A DNA stretch of 44,700 nucleotides from Thermoplasmata archaeon (GTDB lineage Archaea > Thermoplasmatota > Thermoplasmata > Methanomassiliicoccales > Methanomethylophilaceae), in the NCBI GenBank assembly GCA_015063165.1, contig SUSZ01000015.1:1-44700 (forward strand). Direction: 5' to 3'. Of this stretch, positions 27,171 through 33,709 are shown piece by piece. Position numbers and translations under genes: made by a program. Below the pieces are notes generated by a model. It saw only the letters and a program-made list of their open reading frames with translations. It did not search any database and was not told where the DNA came from. Position 1 is the first letter of the stretch. Each line of letters begins with the position of its first letter.

Positions 27171-27204
27171 TTTTATTTTGATGTGTAATACATCGAAAAT
27201 AAAA
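27171..27204. repeat. AT-rich hairpin with one bulge
   Basis: TTTTATTTTGATGT pairs with ACATC, a bulged G, then AAAATAAAA, around a 5-nt loop GTAAT. It could be a terminator, attenuator or protein site in the long spacer. Confidence 0.5.
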
Positions 27205-27398
27205 TAAAATTGCCCTGTTGGAGCATATGTTCATTCCAATCGTCACATAAACCTGCGACAAGCGACAACCAGCGATTCTTCATCATAAAACAAAACACAA
27301 CGTGAATTTTCATATTCGAAAGGATAATTTTAAATAAAAGCACTAAAAGCGGCTATACCTGAATACTCTGGCCCGAATCGATACCGATAAATAGTGTG

Positions 27399-27419
27399 CC
27401 GTGCTAACATATAGCACGG
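27399..27419 (+). promoter_or_regulatory. Leader hairpin before the aldolase-family gene
   Basis: A perfect 8-bp inverted repeat CCGTGCTA / TAGCACGG with 5-nt loop ACATA ends 8 nt before the ATG at 27428. It covers an alternative GTG start at 27401, so if the hairpin is functional the GTG is unlikely to be used. Confidence 0.5.
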
Positions 27420-27427
27420 TAATTGAA

Positions 27428-28219
27428 ATGTTCGGCAAGAAGATCAGGATTGAGCGCATAATCGACAGAAACAGCGGAAATGCAGTGGTCGTGCCCCTGG
27501 ATCACGGAATCAGCATTGGTCCCGTTCCTGGAATAGTCGACCTTCGCAAGACCGTCAACGATGTCGCGGAGGGAGGCGCAACAGCTGTCCTGATGCACAA
27601 AGGTATGGTCCCCCAAGGACACAGGACATCCGGTAACGACGTCGGGCTCATCCTTCATATGTCTGCTTCAACGGACATCGGCGTGAACTCCACCAACAAG
27701 GTGCTGGTAGCCACCGTCGAGGACGGCCTCAAGCTGGGAGCCGACGCGGTCTCCATCCATGTGAACGTGGGAGCTGAGAGCGAACCCCACATGCTCGAGG
27801 ACTTCGGAAGGGTATCGAGCGAATGCATGGAATGGGGGATGCCCCTCGTAGCGATGGTTTACCCCCGCGGGCCTTCGATACCCAACTCCTACGATCCCAA
27901 GGCCATCGCGCACTCCGTCAGGGTTGCCGCAGAGCTCGGAGCCGACGTGATCAAATGCAGCTACACCGGGGACATCGACTCGTTCAGCAAGGTCGTCGAG
28001 GGCTCCATGGTGCCCGTCCTCATCGCCGGCGGACCCAAGATGGACTCCGACATGGACATCCTGAACATGGTCCACGACTCCCTCGAAGCCGGAGGACACG
28101 GAGTCTCCATCGGCAGGAACGTCTTCCAGCACCAGAACGTCAGGGGAATGATGTCCGCGATCTCCGACATCGTCCTCCACGGAGCGACCGTGAAAGAGGC
28201 CGCCGAGCATCTGAACTGA
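27428..28219 (+). CDS. 2-amino-3,7-dideoxy-D-threo-hept-6-ulosonate synthase (class I aldolase family)
   Basis: A 263-residue (beta/alpha)8 protein of the DhnA/MJ0400 type. The N-terminal block [18 protein letters not shown] and the phrase [15 protein letters not shown] are typical; [11 protein letters not shown] carries the probable Schiff-base Lys. In methanogens this enzyme makes the precursor for dehydroquinate in the alternative aromatic amino acid pathway. A fructose-bisphosphate aldolase role is the main alternative within the family. I chose ATG 27428 over GTG 27401 because it gives the usual family length and an [11 protein letters not shown] start, and because the upstream start lies inside a perfect hairpin. 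Ends in TGA. Confidence 0.8.
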   Translation: MFGKKIRIERIIDRNSGNAVVVPLDHGISIGPVPGIVDLRKTVNDVAEGGATAVLMHKGMVPQGHRTSGNDVGLILHMSASTDIGVNSTNKVLVATVEDGLKLGADAVSIHVNVGAESEPHMLEDFGRVSSECMEWGMPLVAMVYPRGPSIPNSYDPKAIAHSVRVAAELGADVIKCSYTGDIDSFSKVVEGSMVPVLIAGGPKMDSDMDILNMVHDSLEAGGHGVSIGRNVFQHQNVRGMMSAISDIVLHGATVKEAAEHLN

Positions 28220-28260
28220 TGAAACCTTTCCCTCTCCCTCGCCGGAGAGGGGTTCTCTTC

Positions 28261-28968
28261 TCATTCGCAGCCTGGATCCAGGCATCTGCTGCAGCTCGTG
28301 GACACCATCTCCGGGACGTCCCCGAACATAGCGACCTTCCCGGCGCACACCGCGACGCATCCTTTCACGCCCTCTATCGAGCCCACGGACTCCACCGCCT
28401 CGGCCAGGCAATCGGGGCCCTTCACCTTGTTCCCCAGAAGGGTGGCACAGCAGTCTGCGAGGATGACGTCGTCGGAAAAGACAGTGCACAGGTCGCTGGC
28501 TCCGAGGGACACGGACGGACCTATCTTGGCTGAGGAGGAGCAGATGCCGGTGACGATGTCCGATCTTATCAGGAATCCCACGTCCTTGAACACGCTGTCG
28601 TCTGCGTAGATCCCGATGGGGACCGACCTCCAGGAATAGAACGCGATGTCGCCCCCGTTCTCCACGATGGCTTCCGGAGCGCCTGCCGCGACCATCCTCT
28701 CGACCACATGGACGGCCACAGCGCCTGCCACGCCGGCCATAGGGCCCACTCCGGAACGCACGGATGCCCTGCACATCCTGCGGACTATGTCGTCGTCCTT
28801 CGGATCCTCCGGATAGGGCTCGTATGTGATCCCGAAGAAGGGGTCCTCGGCGATCTTCCTCTCGATGGAGGACCTGGCTTCGAAGACGGCCGCCTTCGCT
28901 GGCGGCAGATACTCATCGTCGCATACGATGGTTAGGATGGTCTCCGAGACCTGGAACCTGTGCCTCAT
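28261..28968 (-). CDS. UPF0280 (COG2122) protein, sulfide assimilation partner
   Basis: A 235-residue ApbE-like UPF0280 protein (MA1715 type). Typical phrases are PMAGVAGAVAVHVVERM, VENGGDIAFYS and GICSSSAKIGPSVSLG. The start at 28968 is fixed by an ATGA overlap with the NIL-ferredoxin gene; a longer upstream frame is not needed. In Methanosarcina this family helps assimilate sulfide at low concentration, alongside the DUF39/NIL pair encoded upstream here. The last residues, SCSRCLDPGCE, add three closely spaced cysteines that could bind metal or carry a persulfide. Ends in TGA. Confidence 0.8.
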   Translation of the reverse strand: MRHRFQVSETILTIVCDDEYLPPAKAAVFEARSSIERKIAEDPFFGITYEPYPEDPKDDDIVRRMCRASVRSGVGPMAGVAGAVAVHVVERMVAAGAPEAIVENGGDIAFYSWRSVPIGIYADDSVFKDVGFLIRSDIVTGICSSSAKIGPSVSLGASDLCTVFSDDVILADCCATLLGNKVKGPDCLAEAVESVGSIEGVKGCVAVCAGKVAMFGDVPEMVSTSCSRCLDPGCE

Positions 28969-29369
28969 ATGTTCAGCTTGAGGGCCTTGACCGGACAGCT
29001 GTTGATGCACGACCCGCATGCGATGCAGGTGTCGATGTCCAGATGGACCTCCCAGGTGACCGGGTCGTAGGTGAACGACTTGGTGGGGCAGATGGAGATG
29101 CATGCTCCGCAGCTCCAGCAGCTGGCCTTGTCGCGGGTGATGTGCTTCTCCAGGTCCCTGACGCCGAATCCCATCGACTTCAGCCTCTTCATGGCATTGT
29201 CAAGGACGTCCGGCTCGCCGTCGACGATGAATATCATCAGACCGCTGCTGTCGTCGTTGATCTGGGCCTTTACGATGTTGGGCTTGAGCGCGAACTCGGT
29301 CGCGAGTATGTATGTGACAGACTCCTGGACGTTTATCTCGTCGAAATCTACCCTTATCTTTCTGCGCAT
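28965..29369 (-). CDS. NIL-domain ferredoxin of the homocysteine-forming system
   Basis: A 134-residue protein: an N-terminal NIL domain (about 1-75) and two 4Fe-4S motifs, CWSCGACISICP (C84, C87, C90, C94) and CIACGSCINSCP (C115, C118, C121, C125). It matches the MA1822 type, which works with the DUF39 protein to convert aspartate semialdehyde plus sulfide to homocysteine in methanogens lacking the usual route. Its ATG lies 16 nt inside the end of the DUF39 gene and its TGA overlaps the UPF0280 start, so all three are tightly coupled. Confidence 0.9.
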   Translation of the reverse strand: MRRKIRVDFDEINVQESVTYILATEFALKPNIVKAQINDDSSGLMIFIVDGEPDVLDNAMKRLKSMGFGVRDLEKHITRDKASCWSCGACISICPTKSFTYDPVTWEVHLDIDTCIACGSCINSCPVKALKLNI

Positions 29370-30523
29370 CGTCTCGCCTCCCTAACATTCAGGGGTTTGA
29401 CAGCACCCTCTCTGGGCAGCATGAGGCTGGGGGCGTTGAGGAGGAACTCCCCGCTCTCGATCCAGTCCTTCAGCTGCGCGGCGACCTTCTTGGCTCCCGC
29501 GTAGGAGGACATGGAGGACGTCCTGATCGTCTTGCCGTCGTACTCGATCTTTCCGGACCTCAGCTGGGCGTAGCTGTACCGGGCCATAGGGACGCGTCCG
29601 GACGGCAGGCTGTAATCGACCATCTCGGCGAACAGCTCGTCGTCGGATAAGGAGGCCCTCTTGACGACGCCCTTGTTCAAGACGGGCAGCGGGATTCCGA
29701 TCCCCAGCGCCAGCGAGATGCCGTAGCCGTGGATGTCCAGTCCGCGTACGAAGTAGGGGTCCATCTGCTTCATGTCTCCGATGACGGCGAGGGTCCTGGC
29801 CCCTGCGACGGGGACGCCGTTGACCTCCTCGACGTTGGTCTTGAACTGGGTTCCCTGCCAGGAGACGTATCCCTCTCCTCCACCCAGAAAGATCCTGGTC
29901 CCGATGCCTATGACGTCGCAGTGAGGGTCGTTGAGAAGGGGCGAGAGCTGTCCCGCGGAGCTGTAGGACGCGTTCTTCATCCTGGGCAGGAGCTTTCCCA
30001 TATAGGTGTGGATCGTCTTGTCGGAGGTGTTCGTGGCGACGCCGTAGTTCTGGTAGGAGTTGCGGGGATTGTACAGGTACGCCTCGTTCATGTCTTCGAG
30101 GGAGATGTAAGTGTCTATGTCCTTCCTGACATAGCAGTCGGTTCCAGGACCCCAGGCATGGAGGTGGATGTCTTTGCCTTTGATGAGGTCCTCAATGACA
30201 TGCGCGCCGCCGTATCCCTTCTCGGGGTCCTCGGTCATCTGGGTGGCGCCGATGTAGGTGTCCACGGCTGCCAGGCCCCCGTAGGCCTGGACGTCGTTGA
30301 GGAGGATGTTGGTCATCCTGATGGGAGGGGTCGAGTGTCCGAAGTTGAGGAAAGCGCCCGAGGAGCACATCGCGCCGAAGGTCCCAGTGGTGATGACGTC
30401 CACCTCTTCGGCGACCTTGTCCACACCCTTCTTCCTGACGAGGTCCACGACCTCTTCGGCGGTGCAGACGACCGCTTTTCTCGCTTTTATCTTCTCGTTG
30501 ATCTCCTCATAGGTTTTAGACAC
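29354..30523 (-). CDS. DUF39 (COG1900) homocysteine biosynthesis protein
   Basis: A 389-residue protein of the DUF39 family (MA1821 type). Two cysteines stand in conserved settings: C53 in GTFGAMCSSGAFLNFGHSTP and C130 in GTDCYVRKD; as I recall, two cysteines are important in MA1821. With the NIL-ferredoxin it makes homocysteine from aspartate semialdehyde and sulfide. I chose GTG 30523 as start because GGGGGGAATTCA precedes it closely and the upstream in-frame stretch from 30577 lacks family character. A CTATAAATG TATA box on the minus strand near 30576-30584 gives a leader of a few tens of nt. Ends in TAA. Confidence 0.88.
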   Translation of the reverse strand: MSKTYEEINEKIKARKAVVCTAEEVVDLVRKKGVDKVAEEVDVITTGTFGAMCSSGAFLNFGHSTPPIRMTNILLNDVQAYGGLAAVDTYIGATQMTEDPEKGYGGAHVIEDLIKGKDIHLHAWGPGTDCYVRKDIDTYISLEDMNEAYLYNPRNSYQNYGVATNTSDKTIHTYMGKLLPRMKNASYSSAGQLSPLLNDPHCDVIGIGTRIFLGGGEGYVSWQGTQFKTNVEEVNGVPVAGARTLAVIGDMKQMDPYFVRGLDIHGYGISLALGIGIPLPVLNKGVVKRASLSDDELFAEMVDYSLPSGRVPMARYSYAQLRSGKIEYDGKTIRTSSMSSYAGAKKVAAQLKDWIESGEFLLNAPSLMLPREGAVKPLNVREARRCAER

Positions 30524-30687
30524 TGAATTCCCCCCGCGCCAGAACGCCAAGATACCTGGTGATATTGCTACACCCATTTATAGCCATTTTCAGTGAAAAA
30601 CCATTGAACGGTGATTGGATGAAATATCCTCGCCCTTCTGGAAGATACGGATGCGAACCGAGAAACGGCCTTCGCGACAGGACTGGG

Positions 30688-30695
30688 TTAAATAT
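30688..30695 (+). promoter_or_regulatory. TATA box of the C/D box sRNA
   Basis: TTAAATAT, flanked by GGG on the left, predicts a transcription start near 30716-30722, just before the terminal stem of the sRNA. Confidence 0.55.
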
Positions 30696-30723
30696 CGGCC
30701 TTACGTTCAACTGGAAGGAACGA

Positions 30724-30781
30724 GACCGAGTGATGATTGACCGTGGCTGATCCGTGATGAGCCCTATGAGTTCTGACGGTC
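30724..30781 (+). ncRNA. C/D box sRNA (2'-O-methylation guide)
   Basis: All four boxes are present in order: C GTGATGA (30730-30736), D' CTGA (30747-30750), C' GTGATGA (30754-30760) and D CTGA (30773-30776). The guides are TTGACCGTGG (10 nt, before D') and GCCCTATGAGTT (12 nt, before D); the D'-C' spacer is 3 nt. A terminal stem GACCG / CGGTC (30724-30728 and 30777-30781) closes the kink-turn. A TATA box lies at the right distance upstream. Such RNAs guide fibrillarin with L7Ae and Nop5 to rRNA or tRNA. The targets (complements of the guides) could not be searched here. It lies between a divergent gene and a convergent one. Confidence 0.85.
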
Positions 30782-30786
30782 GTTCC

Positions 30787-31323
30787 TCATACGGCTGAGT
30801 AGTCGGACATGCTCAGGTAGAGGAACATGTCGGACAGCTTCATGCCCTCCTCCCAGCGCATTATGTAGTTCCCTTCGGAGGTGGTGCCGATCTTGGGCAT
30901 CCTCCTGTACAACGTGGCATGGCGGCCCTTGTACTCGTGGTCGGTGGGTATCGTGAAGACCCTCCAGGGATCTCCGTGGACGCCTTTGAGCCTGAACGCG
31001 TATATAGGCACCAGATGGGACCTCTTGCAGTCGTCCAGCATCTTGTCCGCCTGGTCGGTGAGCCTCTGGCTCTTGCTGAAATGCAGAGTGGAATCGGAAG
31101 AGCTCTTGACCTCGATGGGGAAGGAGAAGTCCCAGCGGAGGGCGACGAGGTCCACTCCCAGGGATCCAGCGGCTCTGATCACGAGGAAAGGCTCCAGAGA
31201 AATACGCATGTAGCCGGCGGTCTCCATGGCGTTGCAGGTCTTGACCATCTTGGTCACAGCCTTCTTGTCACCCGTAAGAAGAGCCTTGAGCTCCCTCTCG
31301 TAAATATCGCCTGGCGCAGCCAT
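30787..31323 (-). CDS. hjc: Hjc-like Holliday junction resolvase family nuclease
   Basis: A 178-residue protein with the archaeal Hjc PD-(D/E)XK pattern: YERELKALL near residue 8, then D58 in GVDLVAL and E71-V-K73 in PIEVKSS. A Ser/Thr-rich loop and a helix with LTDQADKMLDD follow, and a C-terminal extension makes it longer than the usual 120-130 residues. Hjc cuts four-way DNA junctions. The start at 31323 gives a leaderless mRNA from TATATAA at 31351. Upstream in-frame codons lack conservation-like character and cross the promoter. Ends in TGA, converging on the sRNA. Confidence 0.75.
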   Translation of the reverse strand: MAAPGDIYERELKALLTGDKKAVTKMVKTCNAMETAGYMRISLEPFLVIRAAGSLGVDLVALRWDFSFPIEVKSSSDSTLHFSKSQRLTDQADKMLDDCKRSHLVPIYAFRLKGVHGDPWRVFTIPTDHEYKGRHATLYRRMPKIGTTSEGNYIMRWEEGMKLSDMFLYLSMSDYSAV

Positions 31324-31348
31324 CCTATCGTTTGCATAAAAATCAGGT

Positions 31349-31357
31349 GATATATAA
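31349..31357 (-). promoter_or_regulatory. TATA box of the Hjc-like gene
   Basis: Read on the minus strand this is TTATATATC, about 26-34 nt before the ATG at 31323. No Shine-Dalgarno is present. Confidence 0.5.
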
Positions 31358-31387
31358 GGGTGGAAGGGGGGATGGCCGAAAGTGTTT

Positions 31388-31405
31388 GAGGGGGAATCCC
31401 CCCTC
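31388..31405 (-). terminator. GC-rich hairpin after aspS
   Basis: GAGGGGG / CCCCCTC around a 4-nt loop lies 8-25 nt past the aspS stop on the minus strand. The T-run behind it is weak. It also precedes the Hjc promoter. Confidence 0.5.
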
Positions 31406-31412
31406 TTTGAAA

Positions 31413-32717
31413 TCAAGGCGAAAGCCTGCTGGGGTCCCTGGGGAAGAGGATCGCTTCCCTGATGTTGGGAAGGTCCAGCATCTTGACCAGAAGCCTCTCG
31501 ATGCCGATTCCCCATCCGCCGTGGGGAGGCATCCCGTACTTGAACGCGTCGAGGTAGAAGGAGAAGTCATCGGGGTTGAGTCCCTTCTTCTCCATCCTGG
31601 CGACGAGCCTGTCGTACCTGTGCTCCCTCTGGCCTCCGGAGGAGATCTCCTGGCCGCGGTAGTCGAGGTCGAACGAGAACGAGTATGGAGTTCCGTCCTT
31701 CTCCATGATGTAGAAGGGCTTGGCCTCCTCTGGGTACTCGGCGATGAAGTAGAGGTCCACTCCCTTCCCGGCCATGACGTCTCCGACGATCTTCTCTCCC
31801 TCGGTTCCGAGGTCGTCGCCCTCCTTGAGAGGCAATCCGCCGTCGTTGACGATCTTCAGGCACTCGGAGTAGGTGAGGATGGGGTAGGGGCGGGCGGGGA
31901 CGTTGATCTCCTTTCCGAGGATCTCCAGCTGCTTCTTTCCCCTCTCCTTGAGGCCGACGAGCACGTGGTCGATGATCTCCTCGATCATTGCCATGACCTG
32001 CTCCTCGTTCTCGATCCAGGACATCTCTCCGTCGAAGGAGATGAACTCGGTGACGTGACGGTTGGTGTTGGAGCGCTCGGCACGGAAGGCGGGAGCTATC
32101 TCGTAGATGCGGTCCAGACCGGTGCTCATGAGGATCTGCTTGTAGAGCTGGGGGGACTGTGCGAGGTAGGCGGGCCTGTCGAAGTACTGGACCTGGAACA
32201 GCTCGGCTCCTCCCTCCGCACCTGCGGCGGAGATCTTGGGGGTGTACACCTGGACGAATCCGTTGCCGCGGACGGCCTCCTCGATGAGCTCGACCATGAG
32301 GGCCTTGAGCTCGAAGATGGCCCTGACCTCGGGCTTCCTGAGGTCCATGAACCTGTTGTTAAGACGAGTGTCCATCTCGACGTTGACCTTGTCGATGACT
32401 CCCATAGGGAGGGGGACGGCCGCCTCGCTGAGGACCTCCGCGGATGCGGGGATGATCTCGAGCCCCAGAGCGGTCTGGTTGCTCGCTTTGACCTCTCCGG
32501 TGACGGAGACGACGGTCTCCCTGGAGAGCTTGGTGAGAAGCCCGAAGAGTTCGGGGTCGATCTTCTTCTTGGGCATGGTGATCTGGATGGTCCCGTACCT
32601 GTCGCGCAGGGTGAGGAACGAGATGCCTCCCATGTTCCTGATGTCTTGGACCCATCCGCTCACGGTAGCGGTTCCGTCCTCGACCTTGATGTTGCTCGAG
32701 TCTCTGATGACTGCCAT
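31413..32717 (-). CDS. aspS: Aspartyl-tRNA synthetase, archaeal type
   Basis: A 434-residue class II synthetase of the short archaeal/eukaryal type, without the bacterial GAD insertion. An N-terminal OB anticodon-binding domain (about 10-100) is followed by motif 1 (NNRFMDLRKPEVRAIF), the flipping region PKISAAGAEGGAELF, motif 2 (FRAERSNTNRHVTEF) and motif 3 (GGWGIGIERLLVKML). It charges tRNA-Asp, possibly also tRNA-Asn; sequence inspection alone did not settle this. I chose ATG 32717, which lies about 25 nt after TATA AATATAAG (minus strand) for a leaderless mRNA. Ends in TGA. Confidence 0.95.
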   Translation of the reverse strand: MAVIRDSSNIKVEDGTATVSGWVQDIRNMGGISFLTLRDRYGTIQITMPKKKIDPELFGLLTKLSRETVVSVTGEVKASNQTALGLEIIPASAEVLSEAAVPLPMGVIDKVNVEMDTRLNNRFMDLRKPEVRAIFELKALMVELIEEAVRGNGFVQVYTPKISAAGAEGGAELFQVQYFDRPAYLAQSPQLYKQILMSTGLDRIYEIAPAFRAERSNTNRHVTEFISFDGEMSWIENEEQVMAMIEEIIDHVLVGLKERGKKQLEILGKEINVPARPYPILTYSECLKIVNDGGLPLKEGDDLGTEGEKIVGDVMAGKGVDLYFIAEYPEEAKPFYIMEKDGTPYSFSFDLDYRGQEISSGGQREHRYDRLVARMEKKGLNPDDFSFYLDAFKYGMPPHGGWGIGIERLLVKMLDLPNIREAILFPRDPSRLSP

Positions 32718-32739
32718 AATGGGTTCGCAATAGCTATTC

Positions 32740-32747
32740 AATATAAG
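32740..32747 (-). promoter_or_regulatory. TATA box of aspS
   Basis: CTTATATT on the minus strand, 23-30 nt before the ATG at 32717. Confidence 0.5.
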
Positions 32748-32783
32748 ACCGTTGACACTGAAAAGGGCAAAGAAACAAAAATA

Positions 32784-32838
32784 CTATAGTGATACCTATA
32801 GTGATAAGAAAGATGGAAACAGTTTAAGACTATAGTCT
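32784..32838. repeat. CTATAG direct repeats and a 12-bp palindrome
   Basis: CTATAGTGATA occurs twice, at 32784-32794 and 32796-32806 (12-nt period). AGACTATAGTCT at 32827-32838 is a perfect palindrome sharing the CTATAG core. They lie between the end of the ABC ATPase gene and the aspS promoter, and could be operator sites or a decayed repeat array. Confidence 0.5.
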
Positions 32839-32844
32839 AACTAT

Positions 32845-33627
32845 TCAGTCCTCGTCCATTGGAACAGCGTCCCTGAGTATCACATGCGGACGTCCTTGGT
32901 CCTCGATGACCTTGCACTCCACCTGGTAGACCACCTTCAGGTTCTCCTCATTGATGACCTCGTCCGGAGTCCCGACAGCGTAGATGGAGCCGCCGTGGAG
33001 CATGATGATCTCGTCGGAATACTTCGCGGCTATGTTGATGTCATGGCTTATCATGATTACGAGGATGTCCTTCTCCTCCGTCAATCTCTTCAGCATCTTG
33101 GTGACATCGAGCTGGTGCCTGACATCGAGGTTCGAGGTGGGCTCGTCCAAAAGCAGAATCTCGGGCTCCTGGACCAAGCCCCTGGCGAGCATCACCTTCT
33201 GATGCTGTCCAGCCGAGAGCTCGTTGAACGAACGCATGGCGAGATGGGAGATGCCCAGCATCTTCAGGGTATCGTGGACTATGTCCAGATCCTGATCAAG
33301 AGTTCCCCATTTGCTATACGGATGCCTCCCCATCAGCACGGTGTCCACAACGCTCAGCGGGAAGGTATCGTTAGCGGAATACGGCACATAGCCCACCATC
33401 TTGGCCATCTCCTTGATGCTTATGTCGGAGACATTCCTGTCGTCGAGCATGATGGTCCCTGTCGTCGGAGACAATATCTTGTTGATGCAATGGATGAGAG
33501 TAGACTTCCCCACGCCGTTAGGCCCCAGTATAGATACGAACCTTGGTCCTGTGAGGTCTGCTGTAATATCGTGCAGAACCGGAACGCTGCCGTAAGCGAA
33601 GTCTATGTCGTTTATCTTTATACGCAT
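32845..33627 (-). CDS. FecE/BtuD-type ABC transporter ATPase
   Basis: A 260-residue ATPase of the iron-siderophore/cobalamin importer family. Walker A is GPNGVGKST (about 35-43), the Q-loop region lies near GYVPYSANDTFPLSV, the signature is LSAGQHQKV, Walker B ILLLDEPTSNLD, and the switch is the ISHD histidine. It should power the two permeases at 37534-39725. It is the last gene of the minus-strand cluster, 82 nt after the binding-protein gene, with a hairpin between. Substrate class (siderophore, haem, corrinoid, other metal chelate) cannot be fixed by the ATPase. Ends in TGA. Confidence 0.9.
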   Translation of the reverse strand: MRIKINDIDFAYGSVPVLHDITADLTGPRFVSILGPNGVGKSTLIHCINKILSPTTGTIMLDDRNVSDISIKEMAKMVGYVPYSANDTFPLSVVDTVLMGRHPYSKWGTLDQDLDIVHDTLKMLGISHLAMRSFNELSAGQHQKVMLARGLVQEPEILLLDEPTSNLDVRHQLDVTKMLKRLTEEKDILVIMISHDINIAAKYSDEIIMLHGGSIYAVGTPDEVINEENLKVVYQVECKVIEDQGRPHVILRDAVPMDED

Positions 33628-33659
33628 CTTATCACCGTATGCCTGCTGATGTGTGGAAC

Positions 33660-33677
33660 CCCGCCAGGAAGGGCGGG
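33660..33677 (-). terminator. Intercistronic hairpin between binding-protein and ATPase genes
   Basis: CCCGCC / GGCGGG around a 6-nt loop. A GC-rich stem without a T-run between cistrons often sets different mRNA levels, here plausibly more binding protein than ATPase. Confidence 0.45.
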
Positions 33678-33709
33678 TAAACGGTTTCGAAATAGGTTTC
33701 AGGAAGGTC

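Larger units (their letters stand above)
26798..27427. other. AT-rich 630-bp spacer without a convincing gene
   Basis: This stretch lies between two divergently transcribed genes. Composition falls well below the coding DNA in GC from about 27040 on. I see no protein frame with coding character, no tRNA and no C/D box. It holds the promoter of the repeat-protein gene (CTTAAAAAACC on the minus strand, about 26823-26833), a TATA-like GTATATAG at 27061-27068, two long hairpins (27116-27145 and 27171-27204), an AATTTTAAATAAAAG element at 27327-27341 and the hairpin before the aldolase gene (27399-27419). Confidence 0.6.

Noticed and set aside
27401-27427. GTG start for the aldolase-family gene
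   Set aside because: The nine extra residues are unlike the family N-terminus and the codon lies inside a perfect hairpin; ATG 27428 fits better.
28969-29103. Upstream extension of the UPF0280 gene
   Set aside because: This stretch is the antiparallel-free overlap with the NIL-ferredoxin coding frame and gives His/Gly/Pro-rich nonsense; the ATGA overlap fixes the start at 28968.
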